A stretch of 64,000 bases of DNA from Bryobacterales bacterium (GCA_003142185.1 PLOR01000029.1:153600-217599); one strand, 5' to 3'; shown: positions 25,472-34,919, numbered from the stretch's first letter. Notes: generated from the letters alone by a model not told the origin. Numbers and translations: made by a program.

Positions 25472-26440
25472 ATGGCAGCCCGCCTGAACCCGGTGGCCCG
25501 GGATGAGATCGTCGATCTACGGCTCGTTGCCGCCGCGGATTTGGACCCCGTGCTCGAGGAGGAAGTCGCCGTTTGGCACGACGACCTCGAGTGGGACTTC
25601 GCCAAATCGGCCCAGTTGGCGCGCCGCTTCGTTGGCGTGCACGCCTTGAGCGGACGCGTGCTGGTGGTCGACGGCCGGGTCGCGGGCTACGTCTATTTTG
25701 TGTTCGAGGATCACAAGGCCCTCCTCGGCGATCTGTACATCCTGCACGCCCTGCGCACCCAGGAACGGGAGGATCTCCTGCTGAGACCGGCGCTCGATGA
25801 GATCTTCTCGACCCCGCACGTCACTCGCATCGAGGCCCAACTGCTGATGCTCAACTACGCGCCCGCGCGCGTGTTGCCCCGCGCGGCCGAGACCCATCAG
25901 TTCTGCCGCAACTTCATGCGAGCGGATCTGAAGAAGGCGGATCTGGGGGAAGGCACCGTGCGCCGGCCCTTCTATCTGGAGAACTGGTCGGACCGTTACA
26001 GCGACGCCGCTGCCGCGCTGATTGCCGAATCGTATGCCGGACACGTGGACGGCTGGATCAACGACCAGTATCGCAGCCCCGCCGGCGCGCACCGTTTCCT
26101 GCACAATATCGTGGCGTATCCGGGCTGCGGCACGTTTTCGCAACCCGCTTCTTACCTTGCTTTCGAAGGCGCCAGTGGCAGCTTGTGCGGCCTTTCCCTG
26201 ACCAGCCTGGTCTCGGCCGAATCCGGCCACATCACCCAAATCTGCGTGTCGCCTTCCGTGCGCGGCACCGGCATCGGTCATGCCCTGCTGCGCCAGTCGC
26301 TGCTGGCCTTGCGCAATATGGAATGCCGCTCCGTGGGCCTCACCGTCACCGCGGCCAATGAGAACGCGGTGGCTCTTTACGAGCGCGTCGGCTTCCGCAC
26401 GATTCGCCAGTTCTCCGCCTACGCCTGGGACTTGGCGTAG
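25472..26440 (+). CDS. GNAT family acetyltransferase, double domain
   Basis: 322 residues in two GNAT-like halves. The N-terminal half (about 15-150) has LVVDGRVAGYVYFVFEDHKA but a degenerate acetyl-CoA site. The C-terminal half (about 170-320) has a full motif A, ITQICVSPSVRGTGIGHALL, followed by LTVTAANENAVALYERVGF. One active and one degenerate domain is common in this superfamily. The substrate is unknown; a small-molecule or protein N-acetyltransferase is likely. It is preceded by a gap of 88 bp after the GT9 gene. Confidence 0.85.
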   Translation: MAARLNPVARDEIVDLRLVAAADLDPVLEEEVAVWHDDLEWDFAKSAQLARRFVGVHALSGRVLVVDGRVAGYVYFVFEDHKALLGDLYILHALRTQEREDLLLRPALDEIFSTPHVTRIEAQLLMLNYAPARVLPRAAETHQFCRNFMRADLKKADLGEGTVRRPFYLENWSDRYSDAAAALIAESYAGHVDGWINDQYRSPAGAHRFLHNIVAYPGCGTFSQPASYLAFEGASGSLCGLSLTSLVSAESGHITQICVSPSVRGTGIGHALLRQSLLALRNMECRSVGLTVTAANENAVALYERVGFRTIRQFSAYAWDLA

Positions 26441-26538
26441 GCTCCAGCCCACCCCTAGACCGGCGTTTCGCATCGGATTACCCTAATATATGGAAGCCGG
26501 TGCGGCGCAGTAGCCGCCCGGCGCCAAGGGGGTGGTCC

Positions 26539-27405
26539 ATGGTGCCGGTTGCCAAGATCCTGTTGCCGGTGGACTTTTCGGAACGCTCCGTCGGAGCCGT
26601 CCACTGCGCCCAGCGCCTCGCGCAGCGCTTTTCCCCGGAAATCATCCTGCTGCACGTATTGGCGCCCATGCAGTACCGGCTCGGCGACACCGAGATGGGC
26701 GGCGTCATGCTGGGTGACTTATACCGCGCCCAGCTGGAGAGTCTGACCCTCGATCTGGAGCAGTTTCAGCAGGCGGAACTGGCGGGGTGCAATGTGCGGC
26801 GCCTGGTGGTGGACGGCGACCCCGCGTTCCGCATCATCGAGTTTGCGCATGACGAAAAGGTGGACCTCATCATGATGCCCACCCACGGTTGCGGACTGTT
26901 CCGCCGGTTCATTCTCGGCTCCAACACCGCCAAGGTGCTGCATGACGTGGAGTGTCCCGTGTGGACCGGCGTGCATATCGCGGAGTCCGCCACGAGACCG
27001 GTCGAGGTTCGCCACGTGCTCTGCGCGGTGGACCTCGGCTCGCAAAGCGAGCGCGCTTTGAAATGGGCCCACTGGCTGAGCCGTACCTTGGAAGCCCAGC
27101 TCACTTTGCTGCACGTCACGGCCGCCTGCCCGGAGACCCCGGACCATGCCGACGACGCGTGGCGCGCCAAGCTGCGCTGGTCGGCGGAGGAGACGCTGGA
27201 CCGCCTGCAGGCAAAGGCGGGATCGCAGGCGGAAGTCATGCTTCAGGCCGGCGATCCGGCCCATGCCATCTGCGCCGCCGCCGCCCGCATTCACGCCGGC
27301 GTGCTGGTGATCGCGCGCGGTTCCGCCGCTGGAGGCTTCGGCCGCCTGCGCACCAACGCCTACGCCATCATCCGCCAATCGCCGTGTCCGGTAGTGAGCG
27401 TGTAG
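26539..27405 (+). CDS. Universal stress protein with two UspA domains
   Basis: 288 residues from ATG 26539, with GGGGGTGG upstream. Domain 1 (about 5-145) begins KILLPVDFSERSVGAVHCAQ and has the ATP-loop region MMPTHGCGLFRRFILGSNTA. Domain 2 (about 155-288) begins VRHVLCAVDLGSQSERALKW and ends VIARGSAAGGFGRLRTNAYA. Domain 1 looks able to bind ATP; the loop in domain 2 is altered. Such tandem proteins respond to starvation, oxygen limitation or DNA damage; no inducer is evident here. Confidence 0.92.
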   Translation: MVPVAKILLPVDFSERSVGAVHCAQRLAQRFSPEIILLHVLAPMQYRLGDTEMGGVMLGDLYRAQLESLTLDLEQFQQAELAGCNVRRLVVDGDPAFRIIEFAHDEKVDLIMMPTHGCGLFRRFILGSNTAKVLHDVECPVWTGVHIAESATRPVEVRHVLCAVDLGSQSERALKWAHWLSRTLEAQLTLLHVTAACPETPDHADDAWRAKLRWSAEETLDRLQAKAGSQAEVMLQAGDPAHAICAAAARIHAGVLVIARGSAAGGFGRLRTNAYAIIRQSPCPVVSV

Positions 27406-27548
27406 AACCCGTTGCAGGTCTTCGCTGCCACCGCTCCATAGCTTCCTTTAACAGCTTCCGGATGGCCGAGGCAGCGATATAATCGGGAAACGCCCGCCGG
27501 CAGCATCGGCCGATTGCGCGCAGAACTTTCACTTTTGGAGGATCCAAA

Positions 27549-28109
27549 ATGCCACTTGCCTGGCCCGCCCCTGAACCGGCCCCCGAAAAAGCTACCACAA
27601 AGGAAGCGGAGACTCGAACCGTCCTCCTTCAGGAATATGGAGATCACGGAAACTGGGCGCGCCATTACAGCACCATCAGGTTGACGCTCGGAACCTTTTT
27701 CATCACCGCCGCGACCGGCATGATAACTGTCCGCTGGGACAGACCTCAGACGGCTATCGCGGTGAGCGCGGGCGTCGTCTTCGGCATTGGCGTGCTTCTC
27801 TTTATGGTCTTTAGCGCCTTCACATTCGACAAGATGAACAAGCAGCTCGAGATCGTAGATTCATACAGCGCAAAACTAAAAACGGGGACTGTAGAGACAA
27901 CCAAGAAGCTCAAATTGTGGGGGTGGGGAACCGGCTTGCCCATCGCCATTCTATTCGTGGTCGCGTTCACATCGTTTGACCTCTGGTGGCTTGTCGCCTC
28001 CAAGCCGGCGCCGGGCCAGGTGACCCAGATTACAGTCCCCATGACGATCAAGGTCGGACAACAACCGGAAGTCACCGTCGACGTTCCGGTCAGAGTGACT
28101 GCACCCTAG
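27549..28109 (+). CDS. Integral membrane protein of unknown function
   Basis: 186 residues with a strong ribosome-binding site (TTGGAGGATCC). The N-terminus is acidic and soluble, followed by two hydrophobic segments (LTLGTFFITAATGMI, AIAVSAGVVFGIGVLLFMVF). A cytoplasmic-looking linker and a third segment (LPIAILFVVAFTSFDLWWLV) come next, then a C-terminal beta-rich tail (VTQITVPMTIKVGQQPEVTV). The layout resembles small SLATT-like membrane proteins but I cannot assign it. Lower GC than its neighbours hints at a different origin. Confidence 0.6.
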   Translation: MPLAWPAPEPAPEKATTKEAETRTVLLQEYGDHGNWARHYSTIRLTLGTFFITAATGMITVRWDRPQTAIAVSAGVVFGIGVLLFMVFSAFTFDKMNKQLEIVDSYSAKLKTGTVETTKKLKLWGWGTGLPIAILFVVAFTSFDLWWLVASKPAPGQVTQITVPMTIKVGQQPEVTVDVPVRVTAP

Positions 28110-28248
28110 GCTGTGGGGCGGACGCCCTCGCCCGCGCGCGATCCCCTGGTCGCGCATCGTGAGTATCAACGTTGTCGTGAGAGGTGCAGTAACGGCGGTC
28201 TCTTTGCCGCCGGTTCTTTGCACGGCCCTCCGTGATACAGTGCTTGAA

Positions 28249-30021
28249 GTGAACCCCCGCACTCTGTATCAGGTCCTGGAAGAGGCCGCTGCGCGCTATG
28301 GCGATGCGCCGGCATTGCATCAGCCCCAAGCCGACGGCGCTTACCTCACGTATTCGTGGAATGAGTATCGCCGCGCGGCCCAGGAGATCGCCGCCGGGCT
28401 GCGGGCGTTGGGAGTCGAGAAGGGGCAGGTCGTCGTCCTGGATTCGGAGACGCGGCTGGAGTTTTACCTGGCGGACCTGGGAATTCTGGCCTGCGGCGCC
28501 ATCGCCGCCGCGCTGTACCCCAGTTACCCGGTGCCCGACCTGATTCGCACCATCGAAGCCACCGGCGCCGCGGCGGCATTCGTCGAGGATCCGCAAACCT
28601 TCCGCGCCCTGCGCCAAGCCCGCGTCAGCCGCTGGATTCTGCTCACCGGCCAGGCCGAGGGCGCGCTCGCCCTGGACGACCTCCGCGCGCTGGGACGCGA
28701 AGCGCTGGCGCGCGACCCGGAACTGGCCGGACGGCTGCGCTCCGAGACGCTGCCATCCGATCCGGCCGTGCTGTACCTGACCTCCGGCGCCACCGGCGAA
28801 CCGAAGATGGCGCTGGTCACGCACCAATCAATCGTCTCCAACCTCGACATGGGGCCGCAAGTGTTTCCCATGGGGCCACAAGATGCGACGGTCGCGTTTC
28901 TGCCTTCCGCGCACATCGCGCAGCGCGTAGTCATCGAGTTTCTGCCGATCCGCGGCGGTATGCCGGTCCACTTCTTCGAAAGCCTCATGAAGCTGCCGCA
29001 GGATATCCGCAAGGTGCGGCCCACCATCCTGCTGGCGCCCCCGCGCATGTGGGAGCGCATCTACCAGACCATCTGCACCGAGTTGCGCAAGCGCTCCGCC
29101 GCTTCCCGCAAGGCGTTTTACGCCGGCCTCGCGCTGGCGCTGGCGGCCGCGCGCTATCGCCGCGAAGGCAAGCCCGTACCGCTCCGCATCCGCGCGCCGC
29201 TGGCGCTGGCCGACCGCCTGCTGTTTCGCAAAGTGCGGGCGCGCTTCGGCGGACGCCTTCGCGTCCCTGCTTCCGGCGCCGCGCCGCTCAGCAAAGAGCT
29301 GGCCGAGTTTTATGAGGCCGTCGGCATGCCTCTAATCGAAGGCTACGGCCTCACCGAAGGCGGCGTGGCCGCGCTCAATCCGCTCGACGCCCCCAGGCCC
29401 GGCAGCATCGGCAAGATGATGCCCGGCGTCGAAATCAGAATTTCCCAAGATAATGAGCTGCTAATCAAAGGCCCCTGCCTGTTTTCCGCTTACTGGGGCG
29501 ACCCCGCCACCACCGCCGAAGTGCTGCGCGATGGCTGGCTGCACACCGGCGACTTGGGCTACATAGACGCCACGGGGTATATCTATATCACCGGCCGCAA
29601 GAAAGAGTTGATCGTTTCCTCCACCGGCAAGAAGATTCACCCCAGCCGCGTCGAGAGCCTGTTTAAGATGGAACCGCTCATCAGCCAGGTGCTCTTAATT
29701 GGCGACCGGCTGCCGTATCTCACCGCGCTGTTCACCATCAACACCGCTGTCGCCGAGACGCTGAAGGGCATGGACGCCGTCGCGGGCCATTCACCCGCCG
29801 AGATTTGCGGCGCGCCTCCGGTGGAAAAGGAAATTCGCCGGATTGTCAACCAGGTGAACCGCCAGCTTGCGCCTTTCGAACAAGTGCGCAGATTCCGCAT
29901 CCTGCCGCGCGACTTCTCGATCGAGCAGGGAGAGCTTACCGCCACCATGAAGGTGCGCCGCACCAAGGCCATCGAGAACTTCAAAGAAGATATCGATGCC
30001 CTCTACGCCGGCCGCGAGTAG
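28249..30021 (+). CDS. Long-chain acyl-CoA synthetase-type AMP-binding enzyme
   Basis: Activates a fatty acid to acyl-AMP and then acyl-CoA. About 590 residues from GTG 28249; the frame is open to 28159 but that stretch lacks family sequence. Visible core motifs are VLYLTSGATGEPKMALVTH, IEGYGLTEGGVAALNP, WLHTGDLGYIDATGYIYITG, RKKELIVSSTGKKIHP and the C-terminal lysine region GELTATMKVRRTKAIENF. The P-loop reads TSGATGEPKMA where family members usually have TSGTTGxPKG. It fits the COG1022 group. Confidence 0.9.
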   Translation: MNPRTLYQVLEEAAARYGDAPALHQPQADGAYLTYSWNEYRRAAQEIAAGLRALGVEKGQVVVLDSETRLEFYLADLGILACGAIAAALYPSYPVPDLIRTIEATGAAAAFVEDPQTFRALRQARVSRWILLTGQAEGALALDDLRALGREALARDPELAGRLRSETLPSDPAVLYLTSGATGEPKMALVTHQSIVSNLDMGPQVFPMGPQDATVAFLPSAHIAQRVVIEFLPIRGGMPVHFFESLMKLPQDIRKVRPTILLAPPRMWERIYQTICTELRKRSAASRKAFYAGLALALAAARYRREGKPVPLRIRAPLALADRLLFRKVRARFGGRLRVPASGAAPLSKELAEFYEAVGMPLIEGYGLTEGGVAALNPLDAPRPGSIGKMMPGVEIRISQDNELLIKGPCLFSAYWGDPATTAEVLRDGWLHTGDLGYIDATGYIYITGRKKELIVSSTGKKIHPSRVESLFKMEPLISQVLLIGDRLPYLTALFTINTAVAETLKGMDAVAGHSPAEICGAPPVEKEIRRIVNQVNRQLAPFEQVRRFRILPRDFSIEQGELTATMKVRRTKAIENFKEDIDALYAGRE

Positions 30022-30093
30022 GGCCGTGGGCGCTCACTCAAGAACGAACGTTTCGCCTCGTCGCAGCGCAAGGAGCCGGTGGAGATTGCCTCT

Positions 30094-31131
30094 TTAACCC
30101 ACCACCCGCGGCAATTCTTCCATCGGTCCCATCCACTCCAGTTCCCGCTCCATGTCCGTGTGCAGCCGGTACTTCTTGCGCACCGCTTCCAGCTTCGCGC
30201 CGCGGATATCGATTTTGCTCAGGTCGTATTGGCCAATCCCGAAATCGCCGCAGAAATTCAGATAGCCGAGCCACTTTGGATTGATGCCCATCACTTCGAG
30301 CCCAACCCGGTCGGCCGCAATGTAATCGCGAGAGGCAATCGCCACGCGCGAAGCCACCGGTGTGCCTGACGCAGGGCCATTGCCTTCCATCCCCTCGTAG
30401 CCGTCGATCACCGTGGCGCCCCAGAACGGCTTCATCGCCTGCGCGGTCAGAAAAATGTTGTAGTGCGTCTGCCGCAGCCCGTTGTGCGTCACGCGCTTGT
30501 CGTTCCATGCCGGCGTCACGCCCGGCGCGCTGTGCAACGGCGCGCCCAGCGCCATGTTTTTCACCGAGAGCGTGGCCACCACGGTGTTGTGCGTTTTCAG
30601 CAGCGCGGCGCAGATGACGAAAGCGTCCGGGTCCATCAGCCGCGCGCCCAGCCGTGCCGGCTTGGCGTGCAGGTCGTAATCGATCAGCGGTACTGTGACA
30701 TACCGGGCTTCGCGGTTCAGGTCCACCAGATCGACTTTCAGCGGCTTGTGCTCGCTGGCAATCTGCCCGTAGCGGAACTCCTCGAACGCCTGCATGGTGT
30801 CGCCAGCCGAAGCTTCCGCCACCATTACCCGTCCTTTGAATCGCGGCTCCAGGTAATCCAGGATGCCGTGGATCGCGTTTGCGTGCGTGGCGGCGAGTTG
30901 GTTCGTCGTCGAAACGAAATTGGGCTTGATGACCACGTACTTCTTCGCCCGCAGCGCCGGGCCGATCTGATCGTCGATCGCCTCCAGCGCCGCGGCGATG
31001 TTCTTGCGGCGGTCGTTGCCCTGCACCACCGCAACCGTCGACCGCGCGAGCGGCGGCGCCTGACCCAGCAACGGCCGCAGGGCCGGGGAAAAAGCGGTGA
31101 GTTGCAACATGGTGCGGCGGGTGAAACGCAT
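30094..31131 (-). CDS. DUF362 domain protein with twin-arginine signal
   Basis: 345 residues from ATG 31131: MRFTRRTMLQLTAFSPALRP is a twin-arginine signal, so the protein is probably exported folded. The DUF362 body has KKYVVIKPNFVSTTNQLAAT, KGRVMVAEASAGDT and the conserved VICAALLKTHNTVVATLSVK and GATVIDGYEGMEG. DUF362 proteins often associate with iron-sulfur redox proteins but their reaction is not established. It is divergent from the iron-sulfur aldo-keto reductase at 31200 with 68 bp between starts. Confidence 0.88.
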   Translation of the reverse strand: MRFTRRTMLQLTAFSPALRPLLGQAPPLARSTVAVVQGNDRRKNIAAALEAIDDQIGPALRAKKYVVIKPNFVSTTNQLAATHANAIHGILDYLEPRFKGRVMVAEASAGDTMQAFEEFRYGQIASEHKPLKVDLVDLNREARYVTVPLIDYDLHAKPARLGARLMDPDAFVICAALLKTHNTVVATLSVKNMALGAPLHSAPGVTPAWNDKRVTHNGLRQTHYNIFLTAQAMKPFWGATVIDGYEGMEGNGPASGTPVASRVAIASRDYIAADRVGLEVMGINPKWLGYLNFCGDFGIGQYDLSKIDIRGAKLEAVRKKYRLHTDMERELEWMGPMEELPRVVG

Positions 31132-31199
31132 AGGGGTGGACCTCCACTCTGAAATACAATAGGATATTAGCATCTGGTCATATCGATTAGGAGTCGCCC
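31132..31199. promoter_or_regulatory. Shared divergent promoter region
   Basis: 68 bp separate the starts of the DUF362 gene (minus) and the aldo-keto reductase gene (plus). It is the only AT-rich stretch locally (AATACAATAGGATATTAGC) and has -10-like hexamers on both strands: TACAAT on plus, TATTGT/TAATAT on minus. A Shine-Dalgarno GGAG precedes the plus gene. Coordinated expression is likely. Confidence 0.5.
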
Positions 31200-32372
31200 A
31201 TGAATCGAACCGCTTCGCGCCGCAGTTTTCTCGCCGCCGCCGGGCTGGCTTTGCCCGTTGCGGCATCCGCCGCCCGTTCCACTGACCCGCCGCCGGCGCC
31301 GTCGAAATCTGCCGGATCCCCCACGCCGGCCCTCGAATACCGCATCCTCGGGAAAACCGGGCTCAAGGTGACCGCCGTCGGCTTCGGCTGCATGATCACC
31401 TCCGACGGCAGCGTCATCGAGCGCGCCGCCGACATGGGCATCACCTACTTTGACACCGCCCGCGTGTATCAGAATGGCAACAATGAGCGCATGGTCGGGG
31501 CTGCGCTCAAAAACAGGCGCAAGAACATCGTGCTATCCAGCAAGACTGGCGCCCACACCCGCGCCGACGCGCTCGCTAACCTCGATACCAGCCTCAAGGA
31601 GCTCGGCACGGACTATCTCGACATCTGGTACCTGCACGGCAAGACGCATCCCGAAGACGTCACCGACGAGCTGATCGACGCGCAGCAAGCCGCCAAACAG
31701 GCGGGCAAGATCCGCTTCGCCGGCGTCAGCACGCACAGCGGTCAGCCCCAGCTCATCCCCTTCCTCGCCGCGCATCCCAAGATCGACGTGATTCTCTCCG
31801 CCTACAACTTCACTGTGGAGCCGGTCGTCACCACGGTGTTGGAACAGGCGGCCAAAGCGGGCAAAGGCACCGTGGCCATGAAGGTGATGGCGGGCGGCTT
31901 TCGCCGCTTGGCGCCAACCGATCCCAACTATCAAAAGCTGAAACAGGACGGCGGCATGCTGTCGGCGCTCAAGTGGGTCACACGTAATCGCAGCGTCCAC
32001 ACCACCGTCCCCAGCATGACGGACATCGATCAGCTCGAAGAAAACTTCAAGGCCATGTCCGCGCCCTTCGGCCGCGATGACGAGAAACGGCTGGCCGCCC
32101 AACTCGAGCACATCAGCCCGCTCTACTGCCGCATGTGCGGCGCTTGCCAGGGCCAGTGCCGCCAGGGTCTGCCGGTCGAAGACATGCTGCGCTTCGTCAC
32201 CTACGCCGAAGCCTACGGCCAGTTCGCGCTCGGCCGCGAGCACTTCCTTTCGCTCGCCCCTGCCCATATCGCGGCGAACTGCGGCGATTGCGACTCCTGC
32301 ACGGTGGAATGCCCCCACGGCGTCAAGGTGCCGGAACGGCTGCTCCGCGCGCAGGAGCTGTTCCGTTGCTAA
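31200..32372 (+). CDS. Exported aldo-keto reductase with C-terminal ferredoxin domain
   Basis: 390 residues. The signal TASRRSFLAAAGLALPVAAS is a Tat type. The AKR barrel (about 50-310) has the catalytic Tyr in FDTARVYQNGNNERMVG, Lys in VLSSKTGAHT and His in WYLHGKTHPED. The C-terminal 70 residues carry two cysteine clusters, CRMCGACQGQC and CGDCDSCTVECPHG, for two [4Fe-4S] clusters. The fusion of an AKR barrel to a ferredoxin points to electron transfer, not simple NADPH chemistry. Its TAA stop lies inside the TTG start region of the next gene. Confidence 0.9.
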   Translation: MNRTASRRSFLAAAGLALPVAASAARSTDPPPAPSKSAGSPTPALEYRILGKTGLKVTAVGFGCMITSDGSVIERAADMGITYFDTARVYQNGNNERMVGAALKNRRKNIVLSSKTGAHTRADALANLDTSLKELGTDYLDIWYLHGKTHPEDVTDELIDAQQAAKQAGKIRFAGVSTHSGQPQLIPFLAAHPKIDVILSAYNFTVEPVVTTVLEQAAKAGKGTVAMKVMAGGFRRLAPTDPNYQKLKQDGGMLSALKWVTRNRSVHTTVPSMTDIDQLEENFKAMSAPFGRDDEKRLAAQLEHISPLYCRMCGACQGQCRQGLPVEDMLRFVTYAEAYGQFALGREHFLSLAPAHIAANCGDCDSCTVECPHGVKVPERLLRAQELFRC

Positions 32373-33196
32373 AAGCGTGGATGGCGCTCCCGCTAGCGGC
32401 GCTCGCCTGGGCGGACGCACCGGCGCCGGCTCCATCCTGCGCACTCGTGCCGGGCTGGGCGCAAAGCGGCCCGGCCCGCAGTTATGAAGCCGGCAATCTC
32501 TTCGAGTACATGGATGGCAATGCCGAAGGCTATCTCATTTACGGCTTCCGCAATATGAAGGGCGTCACCTGCCGGCAGGGCGAAATCAGCTTCGTCATCG
32601 ATCTCTCCGATATGGGCGATGCCGATGGCGCCTATGGCATCTTCTCCGCCGATCGCGATCCGGCCCTGCCGACAGACAAGATCGGGATGGCGGGACAGGT
32701 GGCGCCGCGCCGCGCCATGTTCGTCAAGGGAAATTACTTCGTTGAGATCGCCGCCAATCCGGAGGGCGATCACACCGCCGCATTGCGGGCGTGGCTGGCG
32801 GCTCTCGATCGAATCATCACCGGCAGCACCGCGTTGCCGGAAGCGCTCGCCTGGTTTCCCGCCGAGGGCCGCCAGTCGCTGCGCCTGGTGCCCGAAAGCG
32901 TCCTTGGCATACGCCTGCTCAAGCGCGGTTACGTGGCGCAATACGATTTCGGCAAGGCCTTTGTGGCTTACGAAACATCGCCCGATTCAGCCAGCGCCAT
33001 CATGCAGAAGCTGCGCGCCCGTTTCGGCCAGGTCGCCGCCGCTAATCTCGCCGACGACGCGTTCCAGGCCACCGACCAGTATCTCGGCCGCCTGTTCATC
33101 TTCCGCAAAGGCCGCCTGATCGGCGGCTACTCGATCAAAGCCGAAGGCCACGACCCCGTCGCCCTGGCCACCGCGCTAGCCGCCCAGGTCCGCTAG
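32366..33196 (+). CDS. DUF6599 family exported protein
   Basis: About 276 residues from TTG 32366, which overlaps the preceding stop; ATG 32381 is the alternative start. The N-terminus (LKAWMALPLAALAWADA) is a signal peptide. The body carries the DUF6599 pattern, with AGNLFEYMDGNAEGYLIYGF and VIDLSDMGDADGAYGIFSAD. The function is unknown. Overlap with the aldo-keto reductase gene implies coupled translation, so the product may act with that enzyme outside the cytoplasm. Confidence 0.75.
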   Translation: MLKAWMALPLAALAWADAPAPAPSCALVPGWAQSGPARSYEAGNLFEYMDGNAEGYLIYGFRNMKGVTCRQGEISFVIDLSDMGDADGAYGIFSADRDPALPTDKIGMAGQVAPRRAMFVKGNYFVEIAANPEGDHTAALRAWLAALDRIITGSTALPEALAWFPAEGRQSLRLVPESVLGIRLLKRGYVAQYDFGKAFVAYETSPDSASAIMQKLRARFGQVAAANLADDAFQATDQYLGRLFIFRKGRLIGGYSIKAEGHDPVALATALAAQVR

Positions 33197-33200
33197 CAAA

Positions 33201-33226
33201 GTGGGGCCGGTCCCCGACCGGCCAAC
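33201..33226. repeat. Family C hairpin, copy 2
   Basis: GTGGGGCCGGTCCCCGACCG plus six bases, a 7-bp GC-rich stem with loop CCCCG, 4 bp after the DUF6599 stop. The stem differs from copy 1 by a compensating A-to-C / T-to-G change, which keeps pairing. Confidence 0.65.
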
Positions 33227-33307
33227 CGTCCCGTAGGGGCAGGGCAGTCCGGCCCGCCACTAGTCTCCATCACCCCCGAAATTCGCAAAATCGATCAAGC
33301 ACCTCGC

Positions 33308-33706
33308 ATGCGCCTGGTTTACACTCTGGCTTTGGAGGCACCCAGGATCCTTTGGAAACGCGCCGCGGAGCTCGGGCTCTTGAGCTGGCTGATCCCCTTC
33401 GTCATCTCATTTCTTCTGTTCCCGTTGAAGAAGCCGAACGCCGCTCTGTTCGAGACCCTGATGAATTTGATTCTGCTCCTCACCGGCGGGGCGCTGCTCA
33501 GCGTCTATTTCCGCTACCGGCCGGTTGCGCTCCGCGAAGCGGTTCTGGTAGGTGCGCTCTGGACCGGCTTCAATCTTCTGTTCGACTACCCCATGTTCGC
33601 TTTTGGACCGATGCAAATGACAGTGGGGAAATATTACTCGGAAATCGGCCTCAGCTACCTGGCCTTTCCGGCGCTGGCTTTCGGGGCGGCGCGCCTGGCG
33701 CGCTGA
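33308..33706 (+). CDS. Small four-helix membrane protein
   Basis: 132 residues with about four hydrophobic segments (LLSWLIPFVISFLLFPL, TLMNLILLLTGGALLSVYF, EAVLVGALWTGFNLLFDYP, LSYLAFPALAFGAARLA). I recognise no family. Its TGA overlaps the ATG of the downstream AraC-type regulator (TGATG at 33704-33708), so the two are translationally coupled and the regulator may respond to or control this protein. Confidence 0.72.
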   Translation: MRLVYTLALEAPRILWKRAAELGLLSWLIPFVISFLLFPLKKPNAALFETLMNLILLLTGGALLSVYFRYRPVALREAVLVGALWTGFNLLFDYPMFAFGPMQMTVGKYYSEIGLSYLAFPALAFGAARLAR

Positions 33707-34587
33707 TGAAGGCATCCACCGAGCAGGACTATTACGAGCGGATCGTCCGCGCGCTGGTGTTCATCCAGGCGCATCTGGACGATGAACTGGAACCGGAACA
33801 GGTCGCCGCCGTGGCGGCCTTTTCGCAATTCCACTTTGCGCGTATTTTTCGCGGCCTCGTCGGCGAAACGCTGAAGGAGTACATCCGGCGGCTGCGCTTG
33901 GAGCGCGCCGCCCGGAACCTCAAGCTGCGCGACGAGCCCGTCACTCAACTTGCATTGGAAGCCGGATTCGAAACTCACGAATCCTTCACGAGGGCATTTG
34001 GAGCCATGTTCGGAATACCACCTTCCGCTTACCGTGCCGCGCACAAGCCCGCCCCAGAGGCGGCGTCCGGTACTCACATCGACGATGTGGCGGGTTACCA
34101 CCCGCCAGACTATGGAGACGTTCCCCCGCCGCAGGTGAAAGAGCTCGCGCCGCTGCGGGTGGTTTTCCTGCGCCACGTGGGCCCGTACAGCCAGGTCGGC
34201 GCCACCTGGGGCCGGTCGATGGCCTGGGCCGGAATGCGCGGCCTGCTGGGGCCCGGCATGAAGATGTTCGGCATCGTTCATGACGATCCGGACGTGACAC
34301 CGGAGGATAAAATCCGCTACGACGCCGCGGTGGCCGTGAGCCGCCCGGTCTCTCCCGAAGGCGAATTCGGTGTGATGGAATTGGCCGGCGGCCGCTACGC
34401 CGTGGCCACCCATCGCGGACCGTATGAGGAACTCGGGAAAGCCTACCAGCGAGTCTACGGCGCGTGGCTGCCGAAAAGCGGATATGAGCTGCGCGATTCG
34501 CCGGCCTTCGAGGAGTACCTCAACTCACCGCAGACCAGCAAGCCGGAAGATCTACTGACCGTGATTCACGTGCCGGTGGCGGGCTGA
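33706..34587 (+). CDS. AraC-family regulator with GyrI-like effector domain
   Basis: 293 residues from ATG 33706. The N-terminal half is a double helix-turn-helix AraC domain: VAAVAAFSQFHFARIFRGLV and VTQLALEAGFETHESFTRAF, then FGIPPSAYRA. The C-terminal half is a GyrI-like small-molecule-binding domain (LRVVFLRHVGPYSQVGATWG and AGGRYAVATHRGPYEELGKA). This is the Rob/BmrR-style layout used to sense hydrophobic or cationic compounds. It overlaps the small membrane protein gene. Confidence 0.93.
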   Translation: MKASTEQDYYERIVRALVFIQAHLDDELEPEQVAAVAAFSQFHFARIFRGLVGETLKEYIRRLRLERAARNLKLRDEPVTQLALEAGFETHESFTRAFGAMFGIPPSAYRAAHKPAPEAASGTHIDDVAGYHPPDYGDVPPPQVKELAPLRVVFLRHVGPYSQVGATWGRSMAWAGMRGLLGPGMKMFGIVHDDPDVTPEDKIRYDAAVAVSRPVSPEGEFGVMELAGGRYAVATHRGPYEELGKAYQRVYGAWLPKSGYELRDSPAFEEYLNSPQTSKPEDLLTVIHVPVAG

Positions 34588-34592
34588 TCGGC

Positions 34593-34919
34593 CTACTGGG
34601 ATTCCAGGTCGAGAGCGAATGCCAACGCGCTCTTCAGTGCCATCATCACGTCTTTTGGAAGTCGGCCGAGTCTGCGTTCAAGCCGTGCAGTTGGTATTGA
34701 GGCAAGTCCTTGCACGTTGGCCACCGAGTCCCGGTCAAGGAACGGAAATCGCGGCAGAGGCACTTCGTAAGGGCTGAACCGCCGTTGGGTGGTAAGCGGC
34801 ACGTAGAGGACGAGCGCGCGGGGCGGGCTGGGATCCTGGCGCGATACAATCACGACTGGCCGCATTTTCGCGGCGAGCCCCAGGTCGGCCAACCAAACCT
34901 CACCTGGTTGTGGGCTCAT
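34593..34919 (-). CDS. MazF/PemK-family toxin
   Basis: 108 residues: PQPGEVWLADLGLAAKMRPV, VIVSRQDPSPPRALVLYVPL and LERRLGRLPKDVMMALKSAL. This is the PemK-like SH3 barrel of a sequence-specific mRNA interferase. The typical GEVW and RPVVIVS signatures are intact. It overlaps the upstream small gene (34900-35085) by 20 bp, the usual antitoxin-toxin organisation. Confidence 0.9.
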   Translation of the reverse strand: MSPQPGEVWLADLGLAAKMRPVVIVSRQDPSPPRALVLYVPLTTQRRFSPYEVPLPRFPFLDRDSVANVQGLASIPTARLERRLGRLPKDVMMALKSALAFALDLESQ

